Both the position numbers and the translations under genes were made by a program. Under the pieces are notes generated by a model. It was given only the letters and a program-made list of their open reading frames with translations. It searched no databases and was not told the origin of the DNA. Source: Leptotrichiaceae bacterium (GTDB lineage: Bacteria; Fusobacteriota; Fusobacteriia; Fusobacteriales; Leptotrichiaceae). Taken from it: a DNA stretch of 17,376 nt. Below are positions 7,220 to 15,133 of this stretch, in pieces (the first letter of the stretch is position 1; each line of letters begins with the position of its first letter). The stretch is taken from NCBI GenBank assembly GCA_030532815.1, contig JAUNKI010000024.1, positions 1 through 17,376 on the forward strand. The letters run 5' to 3'.

Positions 7220-8017
7220 ATGAACAAATTAAAAACAGCATTGACAATAGCCGGAACCGATCCTTCAGGAGGAGCGGGAATTATGGCTGATTTAAAAACC
7301 TTTCAGGCAAGGGAAGTTTACGGAATGGGTGTAATAACAAGTGTTATAGCCCAAAATACCGTAGGAGTTCAGAAAATAGTCAATATGGACTGCGAATTTA
7401 TAGAAGAACAGTTAAAAAGCGTATTTTCCGATATAATGCCCGATGTAGTAAAAACAGGAATGATAGCTGATTCTGATATGATGGGTATAATAAAAAAATA
7501 TATGTCAGAAAATATCCCCTATGTTGTGGATCCCGTAATGATTGCAACGAGTGGAGACAGACTGATAAACAAAAATGCAATAGAATATTTGAAAAAAGAC
7601 ATATTACCGTTGGCAACTATTATAACGCCCAATCTTCTTGAAGCCGAAGAGCTGACAGGTATTAAAGTAAAGAGTGAGAAAGATATTTTAGCGGCAGGAG
7701 AATTTATACTGAAAAAATTGAAAGTGAAAAATGCCGTTATTAAAGGCGGACATCTCGAAAAAGACGCAATTGACTATTTATTTTTGGAAAACGGTGAAGT
7801 GAAAAAGTTCAGTTCCCGAAGATTTGAAACAGTCCATACTCACGGAACAGGATGTACATTTTCAGCGGTAATCGCAGCAGAGCTGGCAAAGAAAAAATCA
7901 ATAGAAGAAGCAGTCCGTATAGCAAAAGAGTTTATATCAAAAGCTATAGAGTTTTCCCCCTGTCTCGGAAAAGGGAACGGTCCCGTAAATCATATTATTT
8001 ATAAGGAGGAATTATAA
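7220..8017 (+). CDS. thiD: hydroxymethylpyrimidine/phosphomethylpyrimidine kinase
   Basis: ThiD phosphorylates 4-amino-5-hydroxymethyl-2-methylpyrimidine (HMP) to HMP-P and then HMP-PP, the pyrimidine substrate of ThiE. The 265 residues match the family. The N-terminal motif [20 protein letters not shown] (9-28) binds the pyrimidine. [16 protein letters not shown] lies mid-protein, [10 protein letters not shown] follows, and HGTGCTFSA carries the catalytic-loop Cys212, one residue from the E. coli position. The start ATG at 7220 follows GGAGG at 7206-7210. It is the first gene after the TPP riboswitch and is separated from thiM by one base; the thiM ribosome binding site AAGGAGG lies within the last codons of thiD, so translation is probably coupled. 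No thiC is in view, so HMP probably comes from salvage or from a locus elsewhere. Confidence 0.97.
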   Translation: MNKLKTALTIAGTDPSGGAGIMADLKTFQAREVYGMGVITSVIAQNTVGVQKIVNMDCEFIEEQLKSVFSDIMPDVVKTGMIADSDMMGIIKKYMSENIPYVVDPVMIATSGDRLINKNAIEYLKKDILPLATIITPNLLEAEELTGIKVKSEKDILAAGEFILKKLKVKNAVIKGGHLEKDAIDYLFLENGEVKKFSSRRFETVHTHGTGCTFSAVIAAELAKKKSIEEAVRIAKEFISKAIEFSPCLGKGNGPVNHIIYKEEL

Positions 8018-8018
8018 T

Positions 8019-8810
8019 ATGTCTAATTTAAGTATACTAAGGAAAAAAAATCCGCTCATTGTCTGCATAACCAACGATGTGGTAAAAAATTACACGGCAA
8101 ACGGATTAATCGCTTTGGGAGCCTCTCCTGCAATGAGCGAATACAAAGAGGATTTGGAGGATATACTGAAATATTCAGACGGTCTTTTAATAAATATCGG
8201 AACACTGACGGATATTTCATGGAAACTGTATAAGGATGCTCTCGATATAGCTGAAAAATACAATGTTCCCGCTGTACTTGATCCCGTCGTTGCAGGTGCG
8301 GGAAAATTCAGACAGAAAGTTGTATCGGATCTGTTAAACAATCATAAAATTTCCCTTATTAGAGGTAATGCAGGGGAAGTGGCGGCATTAATAGGAGCAG
8401 ATGTAAAATCCAAGGGAGTTGACAGTGCCGAATGCGAAAATACGGGAGAACTTGCAAAAAAGGCAAATGAAAAATTAAATATACCTATTTTGATCACAGG
8501 GAAAACAGATGCAATTGCAGTTGACGGAGAAGTCATAACTCTCCATAACGGTAGCTGTATGATGCCCAAAATTATAGGAACGGGGTGCCTATTAGGGGCG
8601 GTTATGGCGGCTTTTATAAATATCGGTAATGAAAAGCTCATAAACAGACTGGAAGAAGGACTTTCAGTTTATAATATTGCAGGAGAAATGGCGGAGAAAA
8701 CTGTAGGAATAAAATCACCCGGTACTTTCCAAATTGAATTTTTAAACGCTCTTTACAATATCCGTGATGAAGATGTAGTAAAATACAGGAAGGTAAGAAA
8801 ATATGTTTAA
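8019..8810 (+). CDS. thiM: hydroxyethylthiazole kinase
   Basis: ThiM phosphorylates the salvaged thiazole alcohol 4-methyl-5-(2-hydroxyethyl)thiazole, giving the second substrate of ThiE. The length of 263 residues is typical. Near the N-terminus [24 protein letters not shown] (16-39) forms the thiazole-binding site characteristic of the family. [13 protein letters not shown] and [12 protein letters not shown] follow. The ribokinase-type anion-hole loop GTGCLLGAV places the catalytic cysteine at 190, close to Cys198 of the B. subtilis enzyme. The ATG at 8019 follows AAGGAGG at 8003-8009. The gene overlaps thiE by eight bases, so all three genes are probably translated from one riboswitch-controlled mRNA. 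With thiM here and no thiG, thiF or thiS in view, the operon looks like salvage rather than de novo thiazole synthesis. Confidence 0.97.
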   Translation: MSNLSILRKKNPLIVCITNDVVKNYTANGLIALGASPAMSEYKEDLEDILKYSDGLLINIGTLTDISWKLYKDALDIAEKYNVPAVLDPVVAGAGKFRQKVVSDLLNNHKISLIRGNAGEVAALIGADVKSKGVDSAECENTGELAKKANEKLNIPILITGKTDAIAVDGEVITLHNGSCMMPKIIGTGCLLGAVMAAFINIGNEKLINRLEEGLSVYNIAGEMAEKTVGIKSPGTFQIEFLNALYNIRDEDVVKYRKVRKYV

Positions 8811-9435
8811 TAAGGAGTTACTGAAATTTTATTTTGTATGCGGCACACAGGACTGTGAAAAGGGAAATGCGGAGGAAACTATTGAAAAGGCATTGGAAAA
8901 CGGAGTGACAATGTTTCAGTTCAGAGAAAAAGGAGACGGTTCATTAAACGGCAGAGAAAAAAAAGAATTTGCAAAAAAAATACAGAAATTATGCAGATTA
9001 CGTAAAATTCCTTTTATAGTGGACGATGATATTGAGCTGGCACGAGAATTAAATGCCGACGGAATTCACATAGGACAGGAGGATACTCCTGTAGAAGAAG
9101 CCAGAAAAAAACTCCCTGATAAAATAATAGGGCTGTCTGTCGGTTCATTGAAAGAATACCTGAATTCAAATCTGAGCAAAGTTGACTATATAGGTGTAGG
9201 ACCCATATTTACCACATCCTCAAAAAATGATGCGGGAAATCCTGTAGGAATCGGGCTTATCCGTGAACTGAGAAAAATAAATGAGCATATTCCCATAGTG
9301 GCCATTGGAGGAATAACAGAAAAAAATGCAAAAGAAGTAATAAAATCGGGAGCTGACGGAGTAGCAGTCATTTCTGCGATAACAAAATCCGAAAATATTG
9401 AAAGAACGTCTCTTAATCTGTTAAATTGGAAATAA
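8803..9435 (+). CDS. thiE: thiamin phosphate synthase
   Basis: ThiE joins HMP-PP and thiazole phosphate into thiamin monophosphate on a TIM barrel. The 210-residue length fits. Landmarks are FQFREKG (38-44), [12 protein letters not shown] (85-96), [11 protein letters not shown] (131-141), VAIGGI (166-171) and DGVAVISAI (185-193). Some active-site positions differ from B. subtilis Thi[11 protein letters not shown] has Asp74 where Asn is usual (INDD), SVGS replaces the common SAHT, and PIFTT replaces PIYPT. The neighbouring magnesium-binding acidic residues are kept, so I expect a working enzyme. The start ATG at 8803 lies inside the end of thiM, with AGGAAGG at 8787-8793. It is the last gene of the riboswitch-controlled operon. 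No convincing hairpin terminator directly follows the stop. Confidence 0.95.
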   Translation: MFNKELLKFYFVCGTQDCEKGNAEETIEKALENGVTMFQFREKGDGSLNGREKKEFAKKIQKLCRLRKIPFIVDDDIELARELNADGIHIGQEDTPVEEARKKLPDKIIGLSVGSLKEYLNSNLSKVDYIGVGPIFTTSSKNDAGNPVGIGLIRELRKINEHIPIVAIGGITEKNAKEVIKSGADGVAVISAITKSENIERTSLNLLNWK

Positions 9436-9506
9436 AATACAATATTGATTTAAAAAAATATAAATTTATCTGTCAGTTTCCAAAAAAGTAAACGGAAAAA
9501 TCAATA

Positions 9507-9694
9507 TATGTCTGCAAACTTAAAATTTACAATATTTTCAATTTTCTTATCTTTTAAATTGGAAAAAAGTCATGATAAAACCACATTCCGTTATTTACAG
9601 TTTTTAAAATATTCGTTAAAAATCCGTCATTTTGACAGTTTTCAGACATACTCTAATATAAGTCTGAAATTAAAAATATTATACTGCCTTAGAA
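9507..9694 (-). repeat. dispersed ~190-bp repeat, copy B (inverted relative to copy A at 577-767)
   Basis: The reverse complement of this stretch aligns with 577-767 at about 80% by eye. The inner 144 bases are bounded by TATGTCTGCAAACT (9507-9520) and AGTTTTCAGACATA (9637-9650), an inverted pair matching at 13 of 14 positions; copy A has the same ends at nearly the same spacing. No transposase is present. A small mobile element (MITE-like) or the non-coding remnant of an insertion sequence fits best. Two copies with opposite orientation about 9 kb apart could also recombine to invert the segment between them. Confidence 0.7.
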
Positions 9695-9764
9695 ATACTG
9701 CGGAAACCTTGAAATTTTGAGACAAACAGGCAGCTTTAAATGCTCTTAAACAGAAATACGGATA

Positions 9765-9863
9765 AAAATTGAATAGTAACATATGATATATTTAAATCTA
9801 AGGAAATATTTATGGTTATGTTCAAAAGACAAAATTGAATAAAAACATGGAATATATTTAAAT
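9765..9863. repeat. pair of imperfect 33-base direct repeats
   Basis: The units lie at 9765-9797 and 9831-9863. Both begin AAAATTGAATA and end ATATATTTAAAT, with about five differences between them, and start 66 bases apart. They lie outside any gene. Function unknown; they could be leftovers of an older duplication next to the dispersed repeat. Confidence 0.5.
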
Positions 9864-9953
9864 ATCATATATATTGCTATCCTGACAATAACCGTTGACT
9901 GAATAATAATATTAAACGGATTATTGCACAGCATAATGACAGTTTTCAAAAAT

Positions 9954-9994
9954 AAATTACGGTTGTTTTATATAAGTAACAGTCGTAATTTTTT
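9954..9994 (+). terminator. orphan intrinsic terminator
   Basis: A 14-base-pair stem with two G-T pairs joins AAATTACGGTTGTT (9954-9967) to AACAGTCGTAATTT (9978-9991) around a 10-base loop, followed by T-rich sequence. It lies more than 500 bases after thiE, with no intact gene between. It may serve a lost gene, a small RNA, or long read-through of the thi operon. Confidence 0.65.
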
Positions 9995-10105
9995 ATATAT
10001 TCTGTCAGATAAAACTGATTTTTATCTTTCTATAAGTTTACTTTACTATACAATTATAATTAATTTTATTTTATAATTTTATCAGTTCCATATCAATTAA
10101 TAAAA

Positions 10106-10114
10106 TGATATAAT
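10106..10114 (+). promoter_or_regulatory. possible kdsB promoter (extended -10)
   Basis: TGaTATAAT at 10106-10114 is an exact extended -10. No good -35 lies 16-18 bases upstream. The resulting leader to kdsB would be about 200 bases, so a nearer weak promoter cannot be excluded. Confidence 0.35.
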
Positions 10115-10323
10115 AATATATCAATTATACAGGAAAGTTAAAGTTTTTCTTACAGTTTTTTTAAATATATAAAAATCAAAATCATTACGGAATTTTTATT
10201 TTAAACTTACATTAATTTTAATAAAAAGAATATATCGGTATATAAAAAAACTGAATCTGTATTTTTTGTACTTTTACAATTATTAATAAAAATCGGTTAA
10301 TATTAATTAAAGGAGACAAACTT

Positions 10324-11067
10324 ATGAAAATATTGGGAGTAATTCCTGCAAGATACGCATCTACAAGATTTGAAGGAAAACCTCTGAAAAATATAAACGG
10401 GTATCCCATGATAGAATGGGTTTACAAAAGAGCTGAAAAAGCAGATATTGACATGCTGGTAGTAGCGACAGACGATAAAAGAATATTTGAAACTGTGGAG
10501 AAATTCGGAGGAAAAGCGATTATGACATCAGCCGAGCATGAAAACGGAACTTCAAGAATAACCGAAGTTATAAACAGTCCCAGCTATGAAGATTTTGACT
10601 TTGTTATAAATATACAGGGAGATGAACCTCTTATAGACATTGAATCCGTTAATCTGATTGCAAATAATTACAGAAAAGAAAAATCGGAAATTATAACATT
10701 GAAAAAAGAATTTAAAACGGGAGAAGATATCGAAAATCCCAATATAGTAAAAGTAATAACGGATTTTAATAATAATGCCTTATATTTCAGCAGATCCGTA
10801 ATCCCTTATGAAAGAAACAGTGTAAAAAATTTTAAATATTACAGACACATCGGTATATACGGATATACTTTAAAATTTTTAAATGAACTGAAAAATTTAC
10901 GAGAAGGAACTATTGAAAAAGTGGAGTCCCTTGAACAGTTAAGATTTATGGAAAACGGATATAAAATAAAAGTTCTTGAAACAGTTTCGGAAGTTATAGG
11001 AGTAGATACTCCTGAAGATTTGGCTGAAGTAATTGACTATATAAATAAAAAAGGAATTACCCTTTAA
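10324..11067 (+). CDS. kdsB: 3-deoxy-manno-octulosonate cytidylyltransferase (CMP-KDO synthetase)
   Basis: KdsB activates KDO with CTP to CMP-KDO, the donor for the inner core of lipopolysaccharide, in the cytoplasm. The 247 residues match the family. Motifs are PARYASTRFEGKPL (8-21; nucleotide and phosphate binding), NIQGDEPLI beginning at residue 96 with Asp100, YFSRSVIPYER, the HIGIYGY segment, and EKVESLEQLRFMENGYKIKV. The family-typical GVDTPEDL near the C-terminus carries a metal-binding Asp. The HENGTSR segment replaces the E. coli GTER version, a modest difference. The ATG at 10324 follows AAAGGAG. The gene stands alone between two long spacers, without other KDO genes nearby. Its presence shows that the organism makes LPS. 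Confidence 0.97.
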   Translation: MKILGVIPARYASTRFEGKPLKNINGYPMIEWVYKRAEKADIDMLVVATDDKRIFETVEKFGGKAIMTSAEHENGTSRITEVINSPSYEDFDFVINIQGDEPLIDIESVNLIANNYRKEKSEIITLKKEFKTGEDIENPNIVKVITDFNNNALYFSRSVIPYERNSVKNFKYYRHIGIYGYTLKFLNELKNLREGTIEKVESLEQLRFMENGYKIKVLETVSEVIGVDTPEDLAEVIDYINKKGITL

Positions 11068-11416
11068 AAAAATCAAAAAAATGAAAAAAAAATTAAAATA
11101 CGAACCCTTCGTAAATTATAAAATTATATCGGGCTGCATAAATACTTTAATATTTTTATAAAATCTGTCAAAATAATGACTTTTAGTTTTAGAAAAATAT
11201 ATTATTTGCAGTTTGAAAAATACTTTTTAATTTATAAAAAAATATTTTAAATAAAGGAAAATAACAGAACAGGTAAAAAATAATTTAATTATCCGATATT
11301 TTAATGAAATTTGCCTGCAAAAACTTGAAAACAATATCGGACATTTAAGTGAAAAGGAAGTTTTATCTGACTGAATTTTCCAAATAGAATAATTTATACA
11401 GAAAGTAAGTGAAAAT
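11068..11416. other. AT-rich spacer and probable proB leader with nested inverted repeats
   Basis: No gene is seen. TACGAA/TTCGTA around CCC (11099-11113) is a small hairpin without a following T-run on the plus strand, so it is a poor kdsB terminator. Further on, TCCGATATT (11292-11300) and AATATCGGA (11333-11341) are exact inverted partners, and TTTGC/GCAAA pair inside the enclosed 32 bases, so a two-tier stem is possible in a proB leader RNA. I see no T-box core. No clear promoter for proB is recognisable. Confidence 0.45.
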
Positions 11417-12562
11417 ATGAAAAAACAGCAGAACATAAGAGAAGAAATATTAAAAAATATACAGAAGATAGTAGTAAAGGTAGGAACATCAACCTTAACA
11501 AAAAGTGACGGAAATCTGGACGGAGATAAAATAAAAAAGATAGTTCTCGAATTAAGCAACTTATCCGATAAAGGATATGATATAGTCCTCGTAACGTCAG
11601 GAGCCGTAGGAGCGGGAATGGGAAGACTCAATATGAACGAACGTCCCAAGACACTGTCTGAAAAACAGGCATTGGCATCAGTAGGTCAGGTGGCTCTTAC
11701 CCATTTATATCAGATGTTTTTTCAGGAACATAATAAAATTATAGGTCAGCTTCTTTTAACAAAAGGAGACTTTTCCGACAGGAGAAGGTACCTGAACGCA
11801 AGAAATGTATGCAACACTCTTCTGAATAATAAAATAATACCTGTTGTAAATGAAAATGACGCAGTAGTGGCAGATGAAATAAAAGTCGGAGATAACGATA
11901 CTCTTTCAGCACTTGTCGCAGGGCTTATAGATGCGGATTTATTAATAATTCTGTCAGATGTTCAAGGTCTTTACAATAAAAATCCTCAAAAATATGAAGA
12001 TGCAAATCTGATAGAAATTGTAGGAAATATAAATGAGGACATAAAAAAGACCGCAGGAGGAGAAGGGACAAAATTCGGCACGGGAGGAATGATAACTAAA
12101 ATAATTGCCGCAGAAATGGCTACAAAAATAGGAACTCATTTAATAATCGCAAGCGGAGATGACCCAAAAAATATTACAAGAATAGTGGAAAAGGAAAACA
12201 TCGGCACATTATTCATGAAAAAAAATAAAAAAATAAGTTCAAAAAAATACTGGCTTGCATACGGTACAAATAAAAAAGGTATACTTATTATAGATGAAGG
12301 GGCTGAAAAGGCACTATTCAGAGGAAACAGCCTTTTACCCGTAGGAATAAAGTCATTTGAAGGAAATTTTGATAAAGGAACCGTAGTAAAAATAATAAAC
12401 CTGAAAAATGAAATTATAGCCACAGGGATTTCAAATTATTCCTCAGATGAAATTGAACTTATTAAAGGACATAAAAGCGAAGATATCGAAAAAATATTAG
12501 GGCATAAATATGATGATGTAGTAGTTCACATTGACAATATGCTCGTTCTGGAAAATAAGTAA
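11417..12562 (+). CDS. proB: glutamate 5-kinase with C-terminal PUA domain
   Basis: ProB phosphorylates glutamate to gamma-glutamyl phosphate, the first and feedback-controlled step of proline synthesis. The 381 residues comprise an amino-acid-kinase domain (about 15-270) and a PUA domain (about 288-370). Visible motifs are VVKVGTSTL (19-27, ATP/phosphate binding), VTSGAVGAGMGRLN with Ser61-Gly67, and PVVNENDAVVADEIKVGDNDTLSALVA, which carries glutamate- and proline-binding residues. LLIILSDVQGLY and KFGTGGMITKIIAA follow. The ATG at 11417 has only a weak ribosome binding site (GAAAGTAAG), unlike most genes in the window; no better upstream start in frame is seen. It is 51 bases ahead of proA, and proC follows, so the full pathway forms an operon. 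Confidence 0.96.
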   Translation: MKKQQNIREEILKNIQKIVVKVGTSTLTKSDGNLDGDKIKKIVLELSNLSDKGYDIVLVTSGAVGAGMGRLNMNERPKTLSEKQALASVGQVALTHLYQMFFQEHNKIIGQLLLTKGDFSDRRRYLNARNVCNTLLNNKIIPVVNENDAVVADEIKVGDNDTLSALVAGLIDADLLIILSDVQGLYNKNPQKYEDANLIEIVGNINEDIKKTAGGEGTKFGTGGMITKIIAAEMATKIGTHLIIASGDDPKNITRIVEKENIGTLFMKKNKKISSKKYWLAYGTNKKGILIIDEGAEKALFRGNSLLPVGIKSFEGNFDKGTVVKIINLKNEIIATGISNYSSDEIELIKGHKSEDIEKILGHKYDDVVVHIDNMLVLENK

Positions 12563-12613
12563 TTATAAAAGATTATTCTGAAACACCTTTAAAAACAGAA
12601 AGGAAATAAATTT

Positions 12614-13873
12614 ATGAACGGATATGTGGAAGAAATGGGAAAAAAGGCAAAGGAAGCTTCCAGAAAACTGCTGACTTTGGATACGGAAACAAAAAACAGA
12701 GCTTTGACAATGATAGCTGAAGAGCTTATTAATAAAAAAGAAGAAATAAAAAAAGCAAATAGAGAAGATTTGGAAAAAGGAAGAAAAGAAGGACTCTCCT
12801 TTGCACTTCTCGACAGACTTGAGCTGACGGACGGACGAATAGAAGCTATGGCACAGAGTTTACTTGAAATAGCATCTTTTAATGATCCCGTAGGAGAGAT
12901 TCTGGAAGGCTGGAAACATAAAAACGGTATGACTATTGAAAAAAAGAGAGTTCCTTTGGGAGTAATAGGAATTATATACGAATCAAGACCTAATGTAACC
13001 ATAGACTCTGCAGGATTGGCAATAAAATCCTCTAACGCCGTCATATTAAGAGGTTCAGCCAACGCAATAAATTCCAATATATATTTAAGCCGTCTGTTCA
13101 ATGAAACGGGACTGAAGGCAGGATTGCCCGAAAACTCCGTTCAGCTTATAGAACATACGGACAGAAATCTTGTAAATGAAATGGTAAGACTTAATGAATA
13201 CATAGATGTCCTTATACCGCGAGGAGGAAAAGGGCTTAAAAAATTTATAATTGAAAATGCCACAGTTCCCGTAATTGAAACAGGTGCAGGAGTGTGTCAT
13301 GTATTTGTCGATGAAAGTGCTGAAACGGAAATGATTTCTCCTATAATTGAAAATGCCAAAACACAAAGACCGAGTACATGCAATTCCATAGAAACCGTAC
13401 TCATTCATAAAAATATTGCTGACAAAGTACTTCCGGAACTGACGGAAATGCTTCTGAAAAAAAATGTTGAACTGAGATACAGCAGAGAGGCCCTCGAAAT
13501 TATAGGAAATAGAAATGACGTAAAACTTGCAGAAAAAGAAGATTTCGGAGCGGAATATCTTGATATGATAATGTCTCTGAAACTTGTAAAAGATGTAAAT
13601 GAAGCTATAGAATATATAAATAGTCACAGTACGGGACATTCCGATTCAATAATAACTCAATCAATGAATAATGCGGAAAAATTTTTAAATGAAGTGGACT
13701 CTGCTGCTGTTTATGTAAATGCCTCCACAAGATTTTCAGACGGCGGGGAATTCGGTTTCGGGGGAGAAATAGGCATTTCCACTCAGAAGCTCCATGCCAG
13801 AGGACCGATGGGAGTAAGGGAACTGACAACTTCAAAATATATTGTAAGAGGAAACGGTCAAATCAGAAAATAG
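12614..13873 (+). CDS. proA: gamma-glutamyl phosphate reductase
   Basis: ProA uses NADPH to reduce gamma-glutamyl phosphate to glutamate-5-semialdehyde, which cyclises spontaneously to pyrroline-5-carboxylate. It has an aldehyde-dehydrogenase fold and the standard 419 residues. Motifs are VPLGVIGIIYESRPNVTID, IPRGGKGLKKFI, ATVPVIETGAGVCHVFVD, and the catalytic TQRPSTCNSIETVLIH with Cys256. Near the C-terminus, VYVNASTRFSDGGEFGFGGEIGIS and HARGPMGVRELTT are characteristic of ProA. The start ATG at 12614 follows AAAGGA. It lies between proB (51 bases upstream) and proC (31 bases downstream) and probably works in a complex with ProB to protect the labile intermediate, as described for other bacteria. 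Confidence 0.98.
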   Translation: MNGYVEEMGKKAKEASRKLLTLDTETKNRALTMIAEELINKKEEIKKANREDLEKGRKEGLSFALLDRLELTDGRIEAMAQSLLEIASFNDPVGEILEGWKHKNGMTIEKKRVPLGVIGIIYESRPNVTIDSAGLAIKSSNAVILRGSANAINSNIYLSRLFNETGLKAGLPENSVQLIEHTDRNLVNEMVRLNEYIDVLIPRGGKGLKKFIIENATVPVIETGAGVCHVFVDESAETEMISPIIENAKTQRPSTCNSIETVLIHKNIADKVLPELTEMLLKKNVELRYSREALEIIGNRNDVKLAEKEDFGAEYLDMIMSLKLVKDVNEAIEYINSHSTGHSDSIITQSMNNAEKFLNEVDSAAVYVNASTRFSDGGEFGFGGEIGISTQKLHARGPMGVRELTTSKYIVRGNGQIRK

Positions 13874-13904
13874 GAAAATTACTGAAAAGTAGGAGTATAA
13901 CACT

Positions 13905-14738
13905 ATGAAAGCTTCAGAAGAAAGGAAAGTAATGAAAATAGGATTTATAGGCACAGGAAATATGGGAAGTGCCATAATAAAAGGATTGGTAACATCAGGT
14001 GTTGTTTCAGTGGATAAAATAAATATATACGATATAAATACGGAAAAATCCGAAGAATTGTCAAAAGAATACAATGTAAAAGTTTTACATGATGAAATAG
14101 AAATAGTTGAAAACAGCGATATTATAATTTTATCCGTAAAACCTGATATTTACACTCCTATTCTTGAAAAAATAAAAGATAGGATAGGAAAAGATAAAAT
14201 CATATTTACAATTGCTGCAGGAATAAGTATAAATTATGTGGAAAGCATAATCGGAACAGACAGAAAAATAGTAAGAACTATGCCGAATACTCCTGCTCAG
14301 GTACTTGAAGGAATGACAGCAGCTGTATTTAATAAAAATATAAACGAAAATGAAAAAAAAGTAATATTCAGCTTATTGAACAGTTTCGGAAAAAGCATCG
14401 AGCTTGAGGAAAATCTTATACACGCCTTTACCGGAATAAGCGGTTCTCTTCCGGCATATGTCTATATATTTATGGAAGCCCTTGCAGACGGAGGCGTTCT
14501 CGAAGGTATTCCGAGAAACAGAGCTTATGAAATAATAGCTCAAACTGTAAAAGGCTCCGCTCAAATGCTTATTCAAAGCGAAAAACATCCCGGAACACTG
14601 AAAGATGAAGTAACTTCTCCGGGAGGTACGACTATAGAAGCATTGAAAGTTCTGGAAAATGGAAATTTCAGAGGAACGGTAATAAATGCAGTCAATGCCT
14701 GTGTAAAAAAATCAAAAAAAATGAGTGAAAAAAAATAA
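13905..14738 (+). CDS. proC: pyrroline-5-carboxylate reductase
   Basis: ProC reduces pyrroline-5-carboxylate to proline with NAD(P)H, completing the pathway begun by proB and proA upstream. The 277 residues comprise an N-terminal Rossmann fold with GFIGTGNMG (13-21), SVKPDIYTPIL, AAGISINYVESIIG and VRTMPNTPAQVLEGMTA. A C-terminal helical dimer domain follows, with FTGISGSLPAYVYIFMEAL, ADGGVLEGIPRNRAYEI and HPGTLKDEVTSPGGTTIEAL. Two starts are possible. The ATG at 13905 has AGGAG at 13891-13895. The ATG at 13932 (codon 10) has AAAGGA six bases ahead and would give the usual family N-terminus MKIGFIGTGNMG. The outer start is listed, but the inner one is at least as likely. No terminator directly follows; the nearest good hairpin is at 15088. 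Confidence 0.97.
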   Translation: MKASEERKVMKIGFIGTGNMGSAIIKGLVTSGVVSVDKINIYDINTEKSEELSKEYNVKVLHDEIEIVENSDIIILSVKPDIYTPILEKIKDRIGKDKIIFTIAAGISINYVESIIGTDRKIVRTMPNTPAQVLEGMTAAVFNKNINENEKKVIFSLLNSFGKSIELEENLIHAFTGISGSLPAYVYIFMEALADGGVLEGIPRNRAYEIIAQTVKGSAQMLIQSEKHPGTLKDEVTSPGGTTIEALKVLENGNFRGTVINAVNACVKKSKKMSEKK

Positions 14739-14951
14739 AAAGCATAAACTACCGTAAATAATCTGTTTTATTCTTTATATTAAAATTCAGTAATATAATA
14801 AATTAACAGACATAAGAAATAAAAATAGTTTGTAAAATAAAAAAATATTCAGTGTTGTTAAAAAGAAAGACATGATGAAATGCCTAAGAATGATAATAAA
14901 ATTTTTTAAAAAATTCGGTTGAAATAGACGAATTTTAATAGAAATAGGCTT

Positions 14952-15049
14952 ATGTCAGAAGAAAGGGAAAAATCATTCCTTTAAGTACCTCTTTAAGCTC
15001 TTTAAAGATAATTGGTCATGTCAGGAACAAGGGAGAAATCCTTCTCCTA
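14952..15049. repeat. imperfect 32-base direct repeat, period 66
   Basis: Units at 14952-14983 and 15018-15049 share ATGTCAG, AAGGGA, AAATC and TTC at the same offsets, about 24 of 32 positions. Each unit can fold into a short hairpin: AAAGG/CCTTT in the first, GGAGAA/TTCTCC in the second. Between them CTTTAA/TTAAAG (14991-15007) can form a third. Confidence 0.45.
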
Positions 15050-15087
15050 TCATTCCGCATATCATATATTATATAACCTAAAATAGC

Positions 15088-15118
15088 AAAATCGACTGAT
15101 TTCTCAGCCGATTTTTTT
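15088..15118. terminator. bidirectional terminator between proC and gap
   Basis: AAAATCGACTGA (15088-15099) pairs with TCAGCCGATTTT (15104-15115) around a TTTC loop, with a single A-C mismatch. On the plus strand a run of seven T (15112-15118) makes a strong terminator for proB-A-C read-through. On the minus strand it lies 16 bases after the gap stop and is followed by TTTTGCTATTTT, a weaker U-tract. Confidence 0.85.
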
Positions 15119-15133
15119 ATTTTCCTAAACTGC

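Larger units (their letters stand above)
9436..10323. other. gene-poor AT-rich region between thiE and kdsB
   Basis: No convincing gene is present. A 10-base inverted repeat, ATATTGATTT (9442-9451) with AAATCAATAT (9498-9507), lies just after thiE. The second copy of the dispersed repeat follows (9507-9694). An open frame at 9508-9720 lies almost wholly inside that repeat and ends in TGA. The same frame continues as DKQAALNALKQKYG before TAA at 9763, which looks like eroded coding sequence but is too short to identify. A pair of 33-base direct repeats (9765-9863), an orphan terminator (9954-9994) and a possible kdsB promoter (10106-10114) complete the region. Confidence 0.6.
14739..15133. other. 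AT-rich spacer between convergent proC and gap
   Basis: No gene is seen. The region includes a 16-base palindrome AATTTTTTAAAAAATT (14900-14915) and a hairpin AAAATTCG (14910-14917) with CGAATTTT (14929-14936), which lacks a T-run. An imperfect direct repeat lies at 14952-15049 and the terminator at 15088-15118. Short minus-strand frames across the direct repeat encode similar fragments (DFSL-x-x-D), but stops break them. Confidence 0.55.

Noticed and set aside
9508..9720. 71-codon frame as a real gene
   Set aside because: It lies almost wholly in the dispersed repeat, has no ribosome binding site, and copy A does not keep the frame open.
11099..11113. TACGAA/TTCGTA hairpin as the kdsB terminator
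   Set aside because: The six-base stem has no T-run on the plus strand; the neighbouring A-rich tract would only suit a minus-strand transcript, and none is seen.
11161..11230. Third copy of the dispersed repeat
   Set aside because: Only a block of about 20 bases (CTGTCAAAATAATGAC) resembles the element; the rest cannot be aligned above AT background.
14750..14820. Degenerate repeat copy after proC
   Set aside because: Short matches such as CAGACATA and GTAAATAA do not extend into a convincing alignment.
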